Source: an uncultured Campylobacter sp.
GTDB taxonomy: Bacteria; Campylobacterota; Campylobacteria; Campylobacterales; Campylobacteraceae
Assembly: GCF_938030785.1 (NCBI RefSeq)
Contig: NZ_CALHIK010000031.1
Coordinates: 1 to 48,353 of the forward strand
DNA: 48,353 nt
Direction of reading: 5' to 3'
Shown here: positions 1-8,051 of the stretch, piece after piece
Layout of the letters: the number at the start of each line of letters is the position of its first letter
Position numbering within the stretch: position 1 is the stretch's first letter
The notes under the pieces: generated by a model
What the model was told of the DNA's origin: nothing
The model's database searches: none
Seen by the model: only the letters and a program-made list of their open reading frames with translations
Translations under genes and position numbers: made by a program

Positions 1-2
1 TT

Positions 3-1121
3 ATCGGTATCGACATCGGCGGGGCGTCGTCAAAGGTCGCCGTTATGGACGAGCACGGCAAATTTTGCGAGCTGTTTTTGCTGTCAAGCGGCTTTAGCGC
101 AGTTAGAGTCGCTTGGCAGATCAAGCAAAATTTGGAGCAAAAAGGCTACGCGGGGGGCTTCGTGACGGCTACAGGCTACGGGCGCGTCAGCGTGGACTAC
201 GCGCGGCTTAGCATGAGCGAAATTTTATGCCACGGGCTTGGGGCACACTTTTTATTTGAGCAAGACTGCACCGTCATCGATGTGGGCGGGCAAGACACCA
301 AAGCGATCAAAATAGAAAACGGCAAACCAGCGGATTTTATCATGAACGACAAATGCTCGGCCGGCACGGGTAAATTTTTAGAGATCAGCGCGGGCCGCTT
401 GGGGCTTGAGCTTAGCGAAATTTACAAAACCGCCCGCAAAAATCCCGCGATTAAAATTAGCTCAACGTGCACTGTTTTTGCAGAAAGCGAGATCGTCTCG
501 CTAAGCGCAAATGGCGTAGAAACGGGCGAAGAGATAGACTTTGATATCGAGGCTGAAAAATACCTAAGCGGCGATAAGAAAAATGCTAAAGTTATTCCGT
601 TTTGGCCGGGATTTTTGGCAAAAGACTTTATGTACATCGGCTTTTTTATGATTTTCTTTTTCTATTTAGTCTGTTTCCATTTCAACTTTGCGATGGATCC
701 GATAAATTTCGAGCCGGGCAACGCTCTAAAAACCCCTCCACACATCTATCCTGAGTGGTATTTCTTGTGGCAGTATGAGATTTTACGCGGATTTTTCTTC
801 GACATTTTCGGCTTTAAAGCTTACAATATCTGCCTTATCGCGTTTGCGATCGCGGGCGTAGCTCTATTTTTCATGCCGCTTTACGACAGAAGCGACGTCG
901 TGGCTCCGGCTCACGAGAGAAAGGGCTTTTTTGTATGGTTCTGGCTGCTAGTGGTCGATATGATCGTGCTTACGATCTTCGGTAAGCTACCTGCCGACGG
1001 CGTGACGCTTGGTATTTCAAACTCATGGATAGGATTTTACTCGACCATTACGTTTTTCGTTCTGCTTTTTGTCGTTTTACCTATCATAACGACTCTTGAG
1101 AAAAAAGGAGCGGTAAAATGA
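3..1121 (+). CDS. petB: Chimeric frame: HgdC-type activator fragment joined to cytochrome b C-terminal half (petB, partial)
   Basis: The frame is open to the left edge. Bases 1-529 encode an HgdC/BcrA-type activator fragment that aligns without gaps to 6107-6635 (I count about 45 differences in the first 524 bases, roughly 91% identity, mostly synonymous). After about base 529 the protein becomes the C-terminal half of the bc1-complex cytochrome b: several hydrophobic helices and the Qo-site PEWY motif (750-761). The haem-b-binding N-terminal half and the Rieske gene expected upstream are absent. The stop overlaps the petC start (ATGA), as in a normal petABC operon. So the 3' half is a genuine petB tail and the 5' half is foreign to it. 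I think assembly error or local recombination is far more likely than a working fusion protein. Confidence 0.8.
   Translation: MGIDIGGASSKVAVMDEHGKFCELFLLSSGFSAVRVAWQIKQNLEQKGYAGGFVTATGYGRVSVDYARLSMSEILCHGLGAHFLFEQDCTVIDVGGQDTKAIKIENGKPADFIMNDKCSAGTGKFLEISAGRLGLELSEIYKTARKNPAIKISSTCTVFAESEIVSLSANGVETGEEIDFDIEAEKYLSGDKKNAKVIPFWPGFLAKDFMYIGFFMIFFFYLVCFHFNFAMDPINFEPGNALKTPPHIYPEWYFLWQYEILRGFFFDIFGFKAYNICLIAFAIAGVALFFMPLYDRSDVVAPAHERKGFFVWFWLLVVDMIVLTIFGKLPADGVTLGISNSWIGFYSTITFFVLLFVVLPIITTLEKKGAVK
515..529. other. Chimera junction between activator and petB sequence
   Basis: The alignment with the intact activator copy is continuous through base 524 (CGTAGAAACG in both), shares GCGA at 526-529, and then stops; from about 530 the frame reads cytochrome b. 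The crossover therefore lies in a short stretch of microhomology. Nothing here resembles an insertion sequence end or a terminal inverted repeat. Confidence 0.7.
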
Positions 1122-2146
1122 GAGAGTTAAAAATTTTCATAATCGTAGTTATTTTAACCGGCGTAACATACTGGGGTATCGAGCCTTACGCGCATAACGT
1201 CATGCATCCGCACGTCGGCGCGGCCGATTACGACTTTGGCGCCGAGGATATAAATCAAGCCAAATCCGTGGTAGAAGCTAGACAAAAAGCCCTTGATGCG
1301 ACAAAAGCTCTGAATGACGAGAAAAAAGTCGCCAGAGCACAAAAAGATCTCGAAGAGGCACAAAAATCTCTCGAAGACTACACCGCGTTTTGGAACGATA
1401 TAAAGGCTATAAATTTAGCCAAAGGCGACGCGACTAAAGGCGCAGAAACCTTTGCAAATGCTGGCTGCGCAGGCTGTCACGGCGTCGAGGCTGCGGGTAT
1501 GCCGACAGCTATGAGCGCTGCTGAACTTAGCGAAGCGTACGGCGTAGTGCCGCCCGATCTTAGCAGCGCGGGAGCGATATACGACGAGCATTTCTTGGCA
1601 GCCCTTATCAAAGATCCGACCAAGGCGCTAAAACTAACGCATAAATTTAACGACGAAACTCCATATCCGATGCCTGCCTTTTTCGGGGCCGGCGGAGAGG
1701 ATCCAAACGCCGAGATAGCTGATATGGTCGCATATCTAAAGTCTATTGCGCCTAAAGAAATCAGCGACGAGAAGGTATTTCTCGATGCGTGTCAGAGATG
1801 CCATGATATGAAATACGAAAACAAATACGTTCTAACTAACCGCGTAAATTTGGCTGCCTACATGGGCTCAAACCCTCCTGATTTATCGATGATGATCCGC
1901 TCAAAAGGCGATGATTATCTGCATAAATTTATAAACGACACGCAAAAAATGCTACCGGGCACCTCGATGCCTCGCGTAGGTCTAAATAAAGCTAGCGAGG
2001 ACAAAGTCGTAGCCTATATGGCAAAAGCGGGCGACGCTAAAAAAGCCGAGCGCGAAAGCCTAGGCATAAACGCGATGATCTACTTCTTGATTTTCGGTAT
2101 ATTCGGATGGCTTTGGAAACGCAAAGTCTGGTCTGACCTACACTAA
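1118..2146 (+). CDS. petC: Di-haem cytochrome c1 of the bc1 complex (PetC)
   Basis: 342 residues. It carries electrons from the Rieske protein of the quinol:cytochrome c oxidoreductase to periplasmic acceptors. Visible: an N-terminal membrane helix (about residues 4-20), then a charged, probably coiled-coil stretch (about 45-95), two CxxCH haem sites (C117/C120/H121 and C225/C228/H229), and a C-terminal membrane anchor ending in basic residues. Two haems per chain is the known Campylobacterota form of this subunit, unlike the mono-haem mitochondrial c1. The start overlaps the petB stop as ATGA and has an AAGGAG site at about 1108. A strong terminator lies immediately after the stop, so this is the last gene of the pet operon. 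Confidence 0.93.
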   Translation: MRELKIFIIVVILTGVTYWGIEPYAHNVMHPHVGAADYDFGAEDINQAKSVVEARQKALDATKALNDEKKVARAQKDLEEAQKSLEDYTAFWNDIKAINLAKGDATKGAETFANAGCAGCHGVEAAGMPTAMSAAELSEAYGVVPPDLSSAGAIYDEHFLAALIKDPTKALKLTHKFNDETPYPMPAFFGAGGEDPNAEIADMVAYLKSIAPKEISDEKVFLDACQRCHDMKYENKYVLTNRVNLAAYMGSNPPDLSMMIRSKGDDYLHKFINDTQKMLPGTSMPRVGLNKASEDKVVAYMAKAGDAKKAERESLGINAMIYFLIFGIFGWLWKRKVWSDLH

Positions 2147-2176
2147 AATTTGAGCCCGACTCCGGGCTCAAATTTC
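2146..2176 (+). terminator. Intrinsic terminator of the pet operon
   Basis: A 12-bp perfect stem, AAATTTGAGCCC (2146-2157) with GGGCTCAAATTT (2164-2175), extended by one G-C pair around a short loop. It begins at the last base of the petC stop codon. Its A-rich left and T-rich right arms mean it could work in both directions. Confidence 0.85.
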
Positions 2177-2613
2177 TCTTTAAATTTACTCCTTAATTTC
2201 TAAAATTTATCTACCGATTTAGAAACCGTCGTAAAATTTATTCAGCACTCGCGATGCCTTGTCTAGGCTCAAATTTAACCGCAAACAAATACTAATTTCA
2301 TGTGCCTATAGTTTAAATTTGGATACGTTTTGAGCGTAATAAAAACTATAAATATACATTTTACAGTATTTTTAAGAACGTGTTACTAACCCTGCTTTTT
2401 ACGCCATGGACGAAGCAATACGGCAAGATCATTTGGATTTTCTTGGCGGCGGTGAGCTAAGTAGCGTGATTTATAGACGCATTTTTAAGTTAGAGCTCAG
2501 CTTGTTTTAGTTTTTTCATAATTTTTCTTGATTTAGGTCATCTTTAAATTTATTTCCCGATGTTAAAATCGGCTATCAATTTTGATTTACAAATTTTCAA
2601 AAAAAGGGTAAAT
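2177..2613. other. Gene-free stretch with a possible decayed fragment
   Basis: About 440 bases without a convincing gene. Around 2334-2459 one + frame reads a plausible membrane-protein tail (FKNVLLTLLFTPWTKQYGKI, then a short hydrophobic run and stop) with no start and an upstream stop. It could be the remains of a lost gene, but I cannot name a family. The rest is AAATTT-rich spacer leading to the next gene. Confidence 0.4.
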
Positions 2614-4083
2614 ATGAACGGTCTCAAATTTACAGTCAAGCTTTTTGCGACCATCGCGGCGCTTTGCCTCGGGTTAAATTTAAGCGCTAGCGAGCTGGAG
2701 GGTAGGTGGAGCATCGTCTCGGCAAACATAGACGGGCAGGAGGTGCAAACGGCGGGGCAGAAGTGCTTTGAGGATTCGTTTTTCGAGGTTAACGGCCGCG
2801 AGGCAAAGCTGGGCCTTAGCTCCGTAGGCGAGGACGGCGCGTGCAAAAGCGGCGCGGCAAGCTACGCCTTTAAAAGCATAGGTGCTGGCAAATACGCGCT
2901 GGGTCCTATCGGCGAGTTTTGGCTAGATAAAGATGCGCTAAAGGTAAAACAGTCCTTAGACGGCGGCAAATTTATCGTTTTTTCATTCAAAAAAGACGCG
3001 GCCGCAAACAAAGCCGCGGCAACGGCAACCGGCTCAAATTTGAGCACAGACGAGCTAGAGGGCAGATGGGAGATCGACTCGGTCGCAGCACAAGGGCAGA
3101 CGTTTAAAACGGCGGGCCAAAAGTGCTTTGAGGATTCGTTTTTCCAGATCACAGGCGGCAAAGCGACTGTTAGCATCGTAGCGGCAAATCCGGACGGTTC
3201 GTGCAAGACGGGCGCAGGAGAAAGCGGCTACAAAAGCCTTGGCGCAGGCAGATACGCGCTAGATAACGATGCGGGCGAATTTAGGCTGAAAAACGGCTCG
3301 CTCGAATACGAACAAAGCGCGGGCGGCATCTTGTTTACCTTTAAAAAAAGCCGCGCGGCGCAGGCTAGCTCAAATCAGGCGCAAGCCAAATCAAGCTCAA
3401 ATTTAGAGCCCGAAAAAGACCCTAGCGTCAAGCATAGCGACGCGGGAGCGAGCAAAAAAGGCACGGGCGTGTTTGCAGGCAAGTGGTTCTTCATAAACAC
3501 CAATACCGACATATCCTTTTATCTGCGCGACGACGGCACTTACGCGAGCCGTTTAGAAAAGCCCGACTGGCGCACGCGCATCGACGGCACGTATAAAAAA
3601 GACGGCAAAAAAATCGTACGAACCGCCAACGACGGCGAGCAAAGCACATATAGCTGCGAGAATGCGGACTGCACGTTTTTGTGGAGCGACGGCGGATACC
3701 ATCTCTTTAACGCTCAAATCTTAAATGAGGTGCCAAAGGGCAGCTACTCATTCACCGCCGTTGGCTCCATGTCCGTCTATAACGCCTCGGGCGGCACAGA
3801 TATCGTGGGCGGCGGCGTGAGCGGGTACTATGACTTCGACGGCAAAGGCCGCTTCAAGGACGGCAGTTGGGCCTACTCCTCCGCCGCCATGAGCAATGTG
3901 GGCGGCGGCGGAACAAGATCTAGCAGTAGCGCGGGCTCATATACGCTAGACGCGGGCGAGCTCACGCTCAGATACGACGACGGACGGACGCAGCGTCATA
4001 GCTTTTTTTATATCCCACCTACTAGCGAAGGCAAGGCAGGTGGAGCGGTCATCGACGGCGTGATACATTTTTTGGACGAATAG
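2614..4083 (+). CDS. Secreted protein with duplicated lipocalin-like domain, paralog 1
   Basis: 489 residues from the ATG at 2614; an upstream ATG at 2560 would place 18 residues before an otherwise classical signal peptide (hydrophobic run ending LNLSAS), so I prefer 2614. The mature protein holds two copies of a ~105-residue unit (about 2692-2995 and 3052-3350), each starting ELEGRW and carrying AGQKCFEDSFF, a second Cys, GxGxYAL and a terminal FTFKK-like strand. The EGRW start and the beta-strand pattern recall lipocalin-like small-molecule-binding domains, but this is resemblance only. A Ser/Lys linker leads to a C-terminal domain (about 3466-4083) with YLRDDGTYASRL and WRTRIDGTYK. The function is unknown; it is probably periplasmic or surface-associated. 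It is a tandem paralog of the next gene. Confidence 0.8.
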   Translation: MNGLKFTVKLFATIAALCLGLNLSASELEGRWSIVSANIDGQEVQTAGQKCFEDSFFEVNGREAKLGLSSVGEDGACKSGAASYAFKSIGAGKYALGPIGEFWLDKDALKVKQSLDGGKFIVFSFKKDAAANKAAATATGSNLSTDELEGRWEIDSVAAQGQTFKTAGQKCFEDSFFQITGGKATVSIVAANPDGSCKTGAGESGYKSLGAGRYALDNDAGEFRLKNGSLEYEQSAGGILFTFKKSRAAQASSNQAQAKSSSNLEPEKDPSVKHSDAGASKKGTGVFAGKWFFINTNTDISFYLRDDGTYASRLEKPDWRTRIDGTYKKDGKKIVRTANDGEQSTYSCENADCTFLWSDGGYHLFNAQILNEVPKGSYSFTAVGSMSVYNASGGTDIVGGGVSGYYDFDGKGRFKDGSWAYSSAAMSNVGGGGTRSSSSAGSYTLDAGELTLRYDDGRTQRHSFFYIPPTSEGKAGGAVIDGVIHFLDE

Positions 4084-4176
4084 CAACCCATCGGCGTAAA
4101 ACCAGGGCAAATTTGAGAACAAAAAGCCGAAGGCAAAACCGCCGCAGATGGCTTAAAAATTTACGAAAGGAAAAAT

Positions 4177-5667
4177 ATGGCTAAATTTAAATTTTTTGCA
4201 ATCCTCGCGGCGCTTTGCCTCGGATTAAATTTAAGCGCTAGCGAGATAGAGGGCAGATGGAGCATCGTTTCGGTTACGGCGCAGGGGCAAACGTTTAAAA
4301 CGGCCGGACAAAAGTGCCTTGAAGACTCTTTTATCGAGGCTAGCGGCGATAACGCGCGCCTAAGCCTAAGTAGCGCGGACGGTAAATACTGCGAAAAAGC
4401 CGAACAAAACTTCGCTCTAAAAAACCTAGGCGGTGGTAGATACTCGCTTGGCGGCGCAGAGCTACGGCTAAATAACGGCTCGCTCGAATACAAACAAGGC
4501 ACGGGCGGCAATGAAATCGTATTTACCTTTAAAAAAGACGAGGTAAATTTAGCTGGCATCGTAAACGGCGCCGTAAATCAAGCAAGCCCCGGCGGGTCAA
4601 ATTTAAGCGAGATCGAGGGCAGATGGGAACTAGTCTCGCTAAAGGCGCAGGGGCAGAGCTTTAAAGTCGCGGGGCAAAAGTGCTTCGGCGACTCGTTTTT
4701 TGAGATCGGCGGCGATGAAGTGACGGTAGGCATCGTGGGCGCAAATCCGGACGGTTCGTGCAACAATAGTGCGGGTAAAAGCGGCTACGAAAGTCTAGGC
4801 GGCGGCAAATACGCGCTTAGCGCTAAAGGGCTGGGCGAGTTTTGGCTAAAAGACGGCATGCTCGAATACAAACAAGTCGCAGACGGGCAAGAGGCCTTGT
4901 TTATCTTTAAAAAAAGCGCAATTAGCGCGCAGGCAAAAGCAAACAAATCAAGCTCAAATTCAGCCGAGTCCGCAAAACCCGCAAAGGACTCTAGCGTCAA
5001 ACATAGTAGCGCCGGGGCGAGCAAAAAAGGCTCGGGAGTATTTGGCGGTACGAAATTTAACATGCTTTTAAACACGAGCGAGGATTATTCCTTTTACCTA
5101 CGCGACGACGGCACCTACGCGAGCCGCCTAGAAAAGCCCGACTGGCGCACGCGCATCGACGGCACGTATAAGGTCAAAGATGGCATCCTAACGATAACCA
5201 GCAACGACGGCTACGATACGAGCTACTACTGCGAGAACGACGACTGCACCTTTTTGTGGAACTCAATCGGCACGGGGTACTATATGTTTCAGGCACAAAT
5301 CCCAAGCCAAATGCCAAAAGAGTGCTTCTCGTTTCGCAAGGACAGCTCGTCGTCCCTGTACGGCTGGTCGGGCGGCAGCGATACCGTAAGCGTAGGCGTG
5401 AGCGGATACTACTGCTTTGACGGCAAAGGGCGCTTTAGCTCGGGCGGATCGTCGTATGCTATGGCAACCTCGGGTACCCCAGGCGGCAGCATAGACGGGG
5501 GTAGCTCAAAATCGCGCAGCGACGAGGGCTCATACACGCTCGATCAAGGCGAACTAACGCTCAAATACGACGACGGCACGGTTGTTCGTCACAGCTTTTT
5601 CTACACTCCGCCGCGCAGTAAAGACAACAAAGCCATGGCGATAATCGACGGCGAGGTTTATCGGTAG
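4177..5667 (+). CDS. Secreted protein with duplicated lipocalin-like domain, paralog 2
   Basis: 496 residues, same architecture as the preceding gene: a near-identical signal peptide (LAALCLGLNLSAS), two EIEGRW units (about 4243-4540 and 4609-4915) with AGQKC(L/F)xDSF, a Ser/Ala/Lys linker, and a C-terminal domain (about 5030-5667) rich in Gly, Ser and Tyr. DNA around YASRLEKPDWRTRIDGTYK (about 5103-5169) is almost identical to 3530-3596, pointing to recent duplication or gene conversion. Start supported by GAAAGGA before ATG at 4177. The gap to paralog 1 is only 93 bases and I see no terminator in it, so they are probably co-transcribed. Conserved cysteine pairs suggest disulfides in the periplasm. 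No function assigned. Confidence 0.8.
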   Translation: MAKFKFFAILAALCLGLNLSASEIEGRWSIVSVTAQGQTFKTAGQKCLEDSFIEASGDNARLSLSSADGKYCEKAEQNFALKNLGGGRYSLGGAELRLNNGSLEYKQGTGGNEIVFTFKKDEVNLAGIVNGAVNQASPGGSNLSEIEGRWELVSLKAQGQSFKVAGQKCFGDSFFEIGGDEVTVGIVGANPDGSCNNSAGKSGYESLGGGKYALSAKGLGEFWLKDGMLEYKQVADGQEALFIFKKSAISAQAKANKSSSNSAESAKPAKDSSVKHSSAGASKKGSGVFGGTKFNMLLNTSEDYSFYLRDDGTYASRLEKPDWRTRIDGTYKVKDGILTITSNDGYDTSYYCENDDCTFLWNSIGTGYYMFQAQIPSQMPKECFSFRKDSSSSLYGWSGGSDTVSVGVSGYYCFDGKGRFSSGGSSYAMATSGTPGGSIDGGSSKSRSDEGSYTLDQGELTLKYDDGTVVRHSFFYTPPRSKDNKAMAIIDGEVYR

Positions 5668-5700
5668 GCTGGCTCTTTTTGGTTAGTAGGATTTAGCATT

Positions 5701-5724
5701 TTAGCCCATTTTTGATCGGGCTAA
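5701..5724 (+). terminator. Possible terminator after the secreted-protein pair
   Basis: TTAGCCC (5701-5707) pairs with GGGCTAA (5718-5724) around a 10-base T-rich loop. There is no good U-tract after it, so this is a weak call. Confidence 0.35.
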
Positions 5725-5943
5725 ATTTACATACTGCGCCAGCCAAATTTGATAGTCTGCTCTCGCCCTCTCACGACCATCAAATTTGCTTACCGCCCGG
5801 TTCAAAACCTACCTTAAATTTGACGCCGTACGTTAAAATTCCGTCGTCAAATTTACCCTCATTCGCCGCATCGAAAATCTCAAATTTAATGCGCTAAATA
5901 ATATTTTTTCAAATTTCCCTCGCTTTTTACGCCTGATTTTGGC

Positions 5944-5949
5944 TATAAT
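5944..5949 (+). promoter_or_regulatory. Predicted -10 box for the activator/NifB operon
   Basis: Perfect TATAAT in an AT-rich region, followed about 150 bases later by the activator start. Campylobacter promoters rely mainly on the -10 element, so the absence of a clear -35 is not a problem. It is the best candidate start of transcription for the 6100-10505 unit. Confidence 0.5.
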
Positions 5950-5963
5950 TTCAACCAAAGCAG

Positions 5964-5977
5964 ATCGCGGTCGCGAT
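5964..5977. promoter_or_regulatory. Inverted repeat just downstream of the -10 box (candidate operator)
   Basis: ATCGCG-GT-CGCGAT, a perfect 6-bp inverted repeat with a 2-base spacer, begins 15 bases after the TATAAT, close to the expected transcription start. It is GC-rich within otherwise AT-rich DNA. The position suits a repressor site; no regulator gene is adjacent. Confidence 0.35.
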
Positions 5978-6099
5978 TTACGTTTGCATAAATTTATCTT
6001 CATTTGTAGTTTCTGCAAATTTACACGAACCTGAGCACAAATTTGCGCTCAAATTTGACGAAGTTCCGCGTGTCGGAAAGATTTTTTACGGATCAGAGT

Positions 6100-6876
6100 A
6101 TGCATTTTATCGGTATCGACATCGGCGGGGCGTCGTCAAAGGTCGCCGTTATGGACGAGCAAGGCAAATTTTGCGAGCTGTTTTTGCTACCAAGCGGCTT
6201 TAGCGCGGTCAAAGTCGCGCGGCAGATCAAGCAAAATTTAGAGCAAAAAGGCTACGCAGGGGGCTTCGTAACGGCTACGGGCTACGGACGCGTCAGCGTA
6301 GAGTACGCGCAGCTTAGCATGAGCGAAATTTTATGCCATGGCCTTGGGGCGCACTTTTTGTTCGAGAAAGACTGCACCGTCATCGACGTGGGCGGGCAGG
6401 ACACCAAGGCTATCAAAATAGAAGGTGGCAAGCCTACGGACTTCATCATGAACGACAAATGCTCGGCCGGCACGGGCAAATTTTTAGAGATCAGCGCGGG
6501 CCGCCTGGGGCTAGAGCTAAGCGAAATTTACAAAACCGCCCGCAAAAATCCCGCGATCAAACTAAGCTCGACCTGCACTGTTTTTGCCGAGAGCGAGATC
6601 GTCTCGCTAAGCGCAAACGGCGTAGAAACGAGCGAGATTGCCTACGCCATCGTGGACTCCTCGGCGCACAAGGTCGCCTCTCTCATCAAACGGCTGGAAA
6701 ATCAAATTTATTTTTTAAGCGGCGGACTTAGCAACGTGCCGCTCTTTAAACGGCTTCTAGGCGAGCATCTGGGGGCTGAAATTTTTACTCACGAAAACGC
6801 AATCTACTGCGGCGCGATGGGCGCTTCGCTTATCGGCGCACGCAAAACAAACGAAATTTCAAAGGAGACGAGATGA
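6100..6876 (+). CDS. ATP-dependent activator (archerase) of the HgdC/BcrA/BadF family
   Basis: 258 residues. Members are homodimeric ASKHA-fold ATPases that use a single [4Fe-4S] cluster shared between subunits to push low-potential electrons into a partner enzyme. Visible: phosphate loop 1 GIDIGGASSK (residues 5-14), phosphate loop 2 DVGGQDTK (96-103), cluster cysteines C121 in NDKCSAGTGKF and C159 in SSTCTVFAE, the adenosine motif GGLSNVPLF, and the YCGAMGASLIGA tail. Start chosen at ATG 6100 because MxFIGIDIG is the family N-terminus; a TTG at 6043 would add 19 unrelated residues. Its stop overlaps the next gene (ATGA), a partner in the same family system, so the two very likely form one enzyme. 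A second, ~91% identical copy fragment sits at the left edge. Confidence 0.92.
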   Translation: MHFIGIDIGGASSKVAVMDEQGKFCELFLLPSGFSAVKVARQIKQNLEQKGYAGGFVTATGYGRVSVEYAQLSMSEILCHGLGAHFLFEKDCTVIDVGGQDTKAIKIEGGKPTDFIMNDKCSAGTGKFLEISAGRLGLELSEIYKTARKNPAIKLSSTCTVFAESEIVSLSANGVETSEIAYAIVDSSAHKVASLIKRLENQIYFLSGGLSNVPLFKRLLGEHLGAEIFTHENAIYCGAMGASLIGARKTNEISKETR

Positions 6877-7982
6877 AGATGGATTTTGACGCGCTTAAAA
6901 AGCGCAACGCAATGGCTCTGCACGATCTAAAAGAGCAAGGCAAACACGTAGTGGGAATGTTTTGCACCTATTCGCCAAAGGAGCTCATTTACGCCGCGGG
7001 CGCCGTGCCGGTTGGGCTTTGTGCCTATGACGAGAGCCCGATAGACGCCGCTCACGCGGAGCTTCCGCGTAATCTTTGCCCGCTAATTAAAGCAAGCTAC
7101 GGCTACGCAGTTACTAAAAAATGCCCCTATATGAACGCCAGCGATCTCGTCATAGGCGAAACGACCTGCGACGGCAAGAAAAAGATGTATGAGCTGCTGG
7201 CAAAGCACAAGGACGTCCACGTGTTGCAACTGCCAAATATGACCGGTGGCAAGAGCTTGGAGCTTTTTACCGACGAGCTTAGGGAATTTCGCAAAGTTTT
7301 AGAGCAAAAATTTGATACGAAAATCACCGATGAAGCGCTGCTCGATGCGGTGCAAATTTACAACGAAGAGCGCAAGGTGATGTTGGAGCTTTTAGAGCTT
7401 GGCAAACTAAATCCGATGCCGGTAGCGGGCAGCGAAATTCATCAAATTTCATTTGCGAGCGACTTCATATACGACAAGCAGGAGAAGCTTAAAATGATAC
7501 GCGCCTACATAGCCGCCGCAAAGGAGATGACGCCGCCGAAAACTCGCAAAAAGCGGATCATTATCACCGGCTGTCCAAGCGGAGGCGTGTATGAAAAGGT
7601 TATCAAGCAGATCGAAGATCTTGGCGCGGACGTGGTGGCCTTTGAAAACTGCTCCGGCACCAAAGGCTATCAAAACCAAGTAGAAACAAGCGGCGATCTA
7701 GTCGCAAATATCGCCGAGCGCTACCTTAAAATTCCATGTTCGGTGATGTATCAAAACGACGCCAGAGGCGATATTATCAAGGAATTTATCCGCGAGTATC
7801 AAGCCCACGGCGTCGTTGATGTCGTGCTAAGTGGCTGTCACACCTACGCGATCGAGACAAATAAAATAAAGAAGGCAAGCAAAGAAGCGGGAGCAAACTA
7901 TATGAGCTTGGAGACGGATTATTCCAAACAAGACGTGGGGCAAATTCGCACGCGTTTAGAGGCGTTTATAGAGCTGCTTTAA
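6873..7982 (+). CDS. 2-hydroxyacyl-CoA dehydratase D-like / double-cubane cluster protein
   Basis: 369 residues in one chain. Belongs to the HgdB/BcrB/FldC-like family, whose stand-alone members (YjiM-like; double-cubane cluster proteins) carry a bridged pair of cubanes and reduce small molecules with electrons from an activator. Conserved-looking cysteines: C31 (FCTYSPKELIYAAG), C50, C69 (RNLCPLIK), C99 (ETTCDGKKKM), C260 (ENCSG), C322 (SGCHTYAIE). No second (alpha) subunit gene is present, and no CoA-transferase, which argues against a classical amino-acid-fermenting dehydratase and for the double-cubane type. Translationally coupled to the activator; AAGGAG at 6862. Substrate unknown. Cytoplasmic. 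Confidence 0.88.
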   Translation: MKMDFDALKKRNAMALHDLKEQGKHVVGMFCTYSPKELIYAAGAVPVGLCAYDESPIDAAHAELPRNLCPLIKASYGYAVTKKCPYMNASDLVIGETTCDGKKKMYELLAKHKDVHVLQLPNMTGGKSLELFTDELREFRKVLEQKFDTKITDEALLDAVQIYNEERKVMLELLELGKLNPMPVAGSEIHQISFASDFIYDKQEKLKMIRAYIAAAKEMTPPKTRKKRIIITGCPSGGVYEKVIKQIEDLGADVVAFENCSGTKGYQNQVETSGDLVANIAERYLKIPCSVMYQNDARGDIIKEFIREYQAHGVVDVVLSGCHTYAIETNKIKKASKEAGANYMSLETDYSKQDVGQIRTRLEAFIELL

Positions 7983-8051
7983 GCGAGGTCGCTCTAAATT
8001 TTAAACTAAAGAGCTTTGTAAATTTAACAATCCAAAGAAAGGAGAGATTGC

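Noticed and set aside
45..1121. A genuine activator-cytochrome b fusion enzyme starting at ATG 45
   Set aside because: ATG 45 is an internal Met of the activator; the frame is open to base 1, the activator is cut at half length and the cytochrome lacks its haem-binding half.
5833..6018. Small Arg/Lys-rich frames before the activator operon
   Set aside because: They span the promoter region and have no start signal or recognisable sequence.
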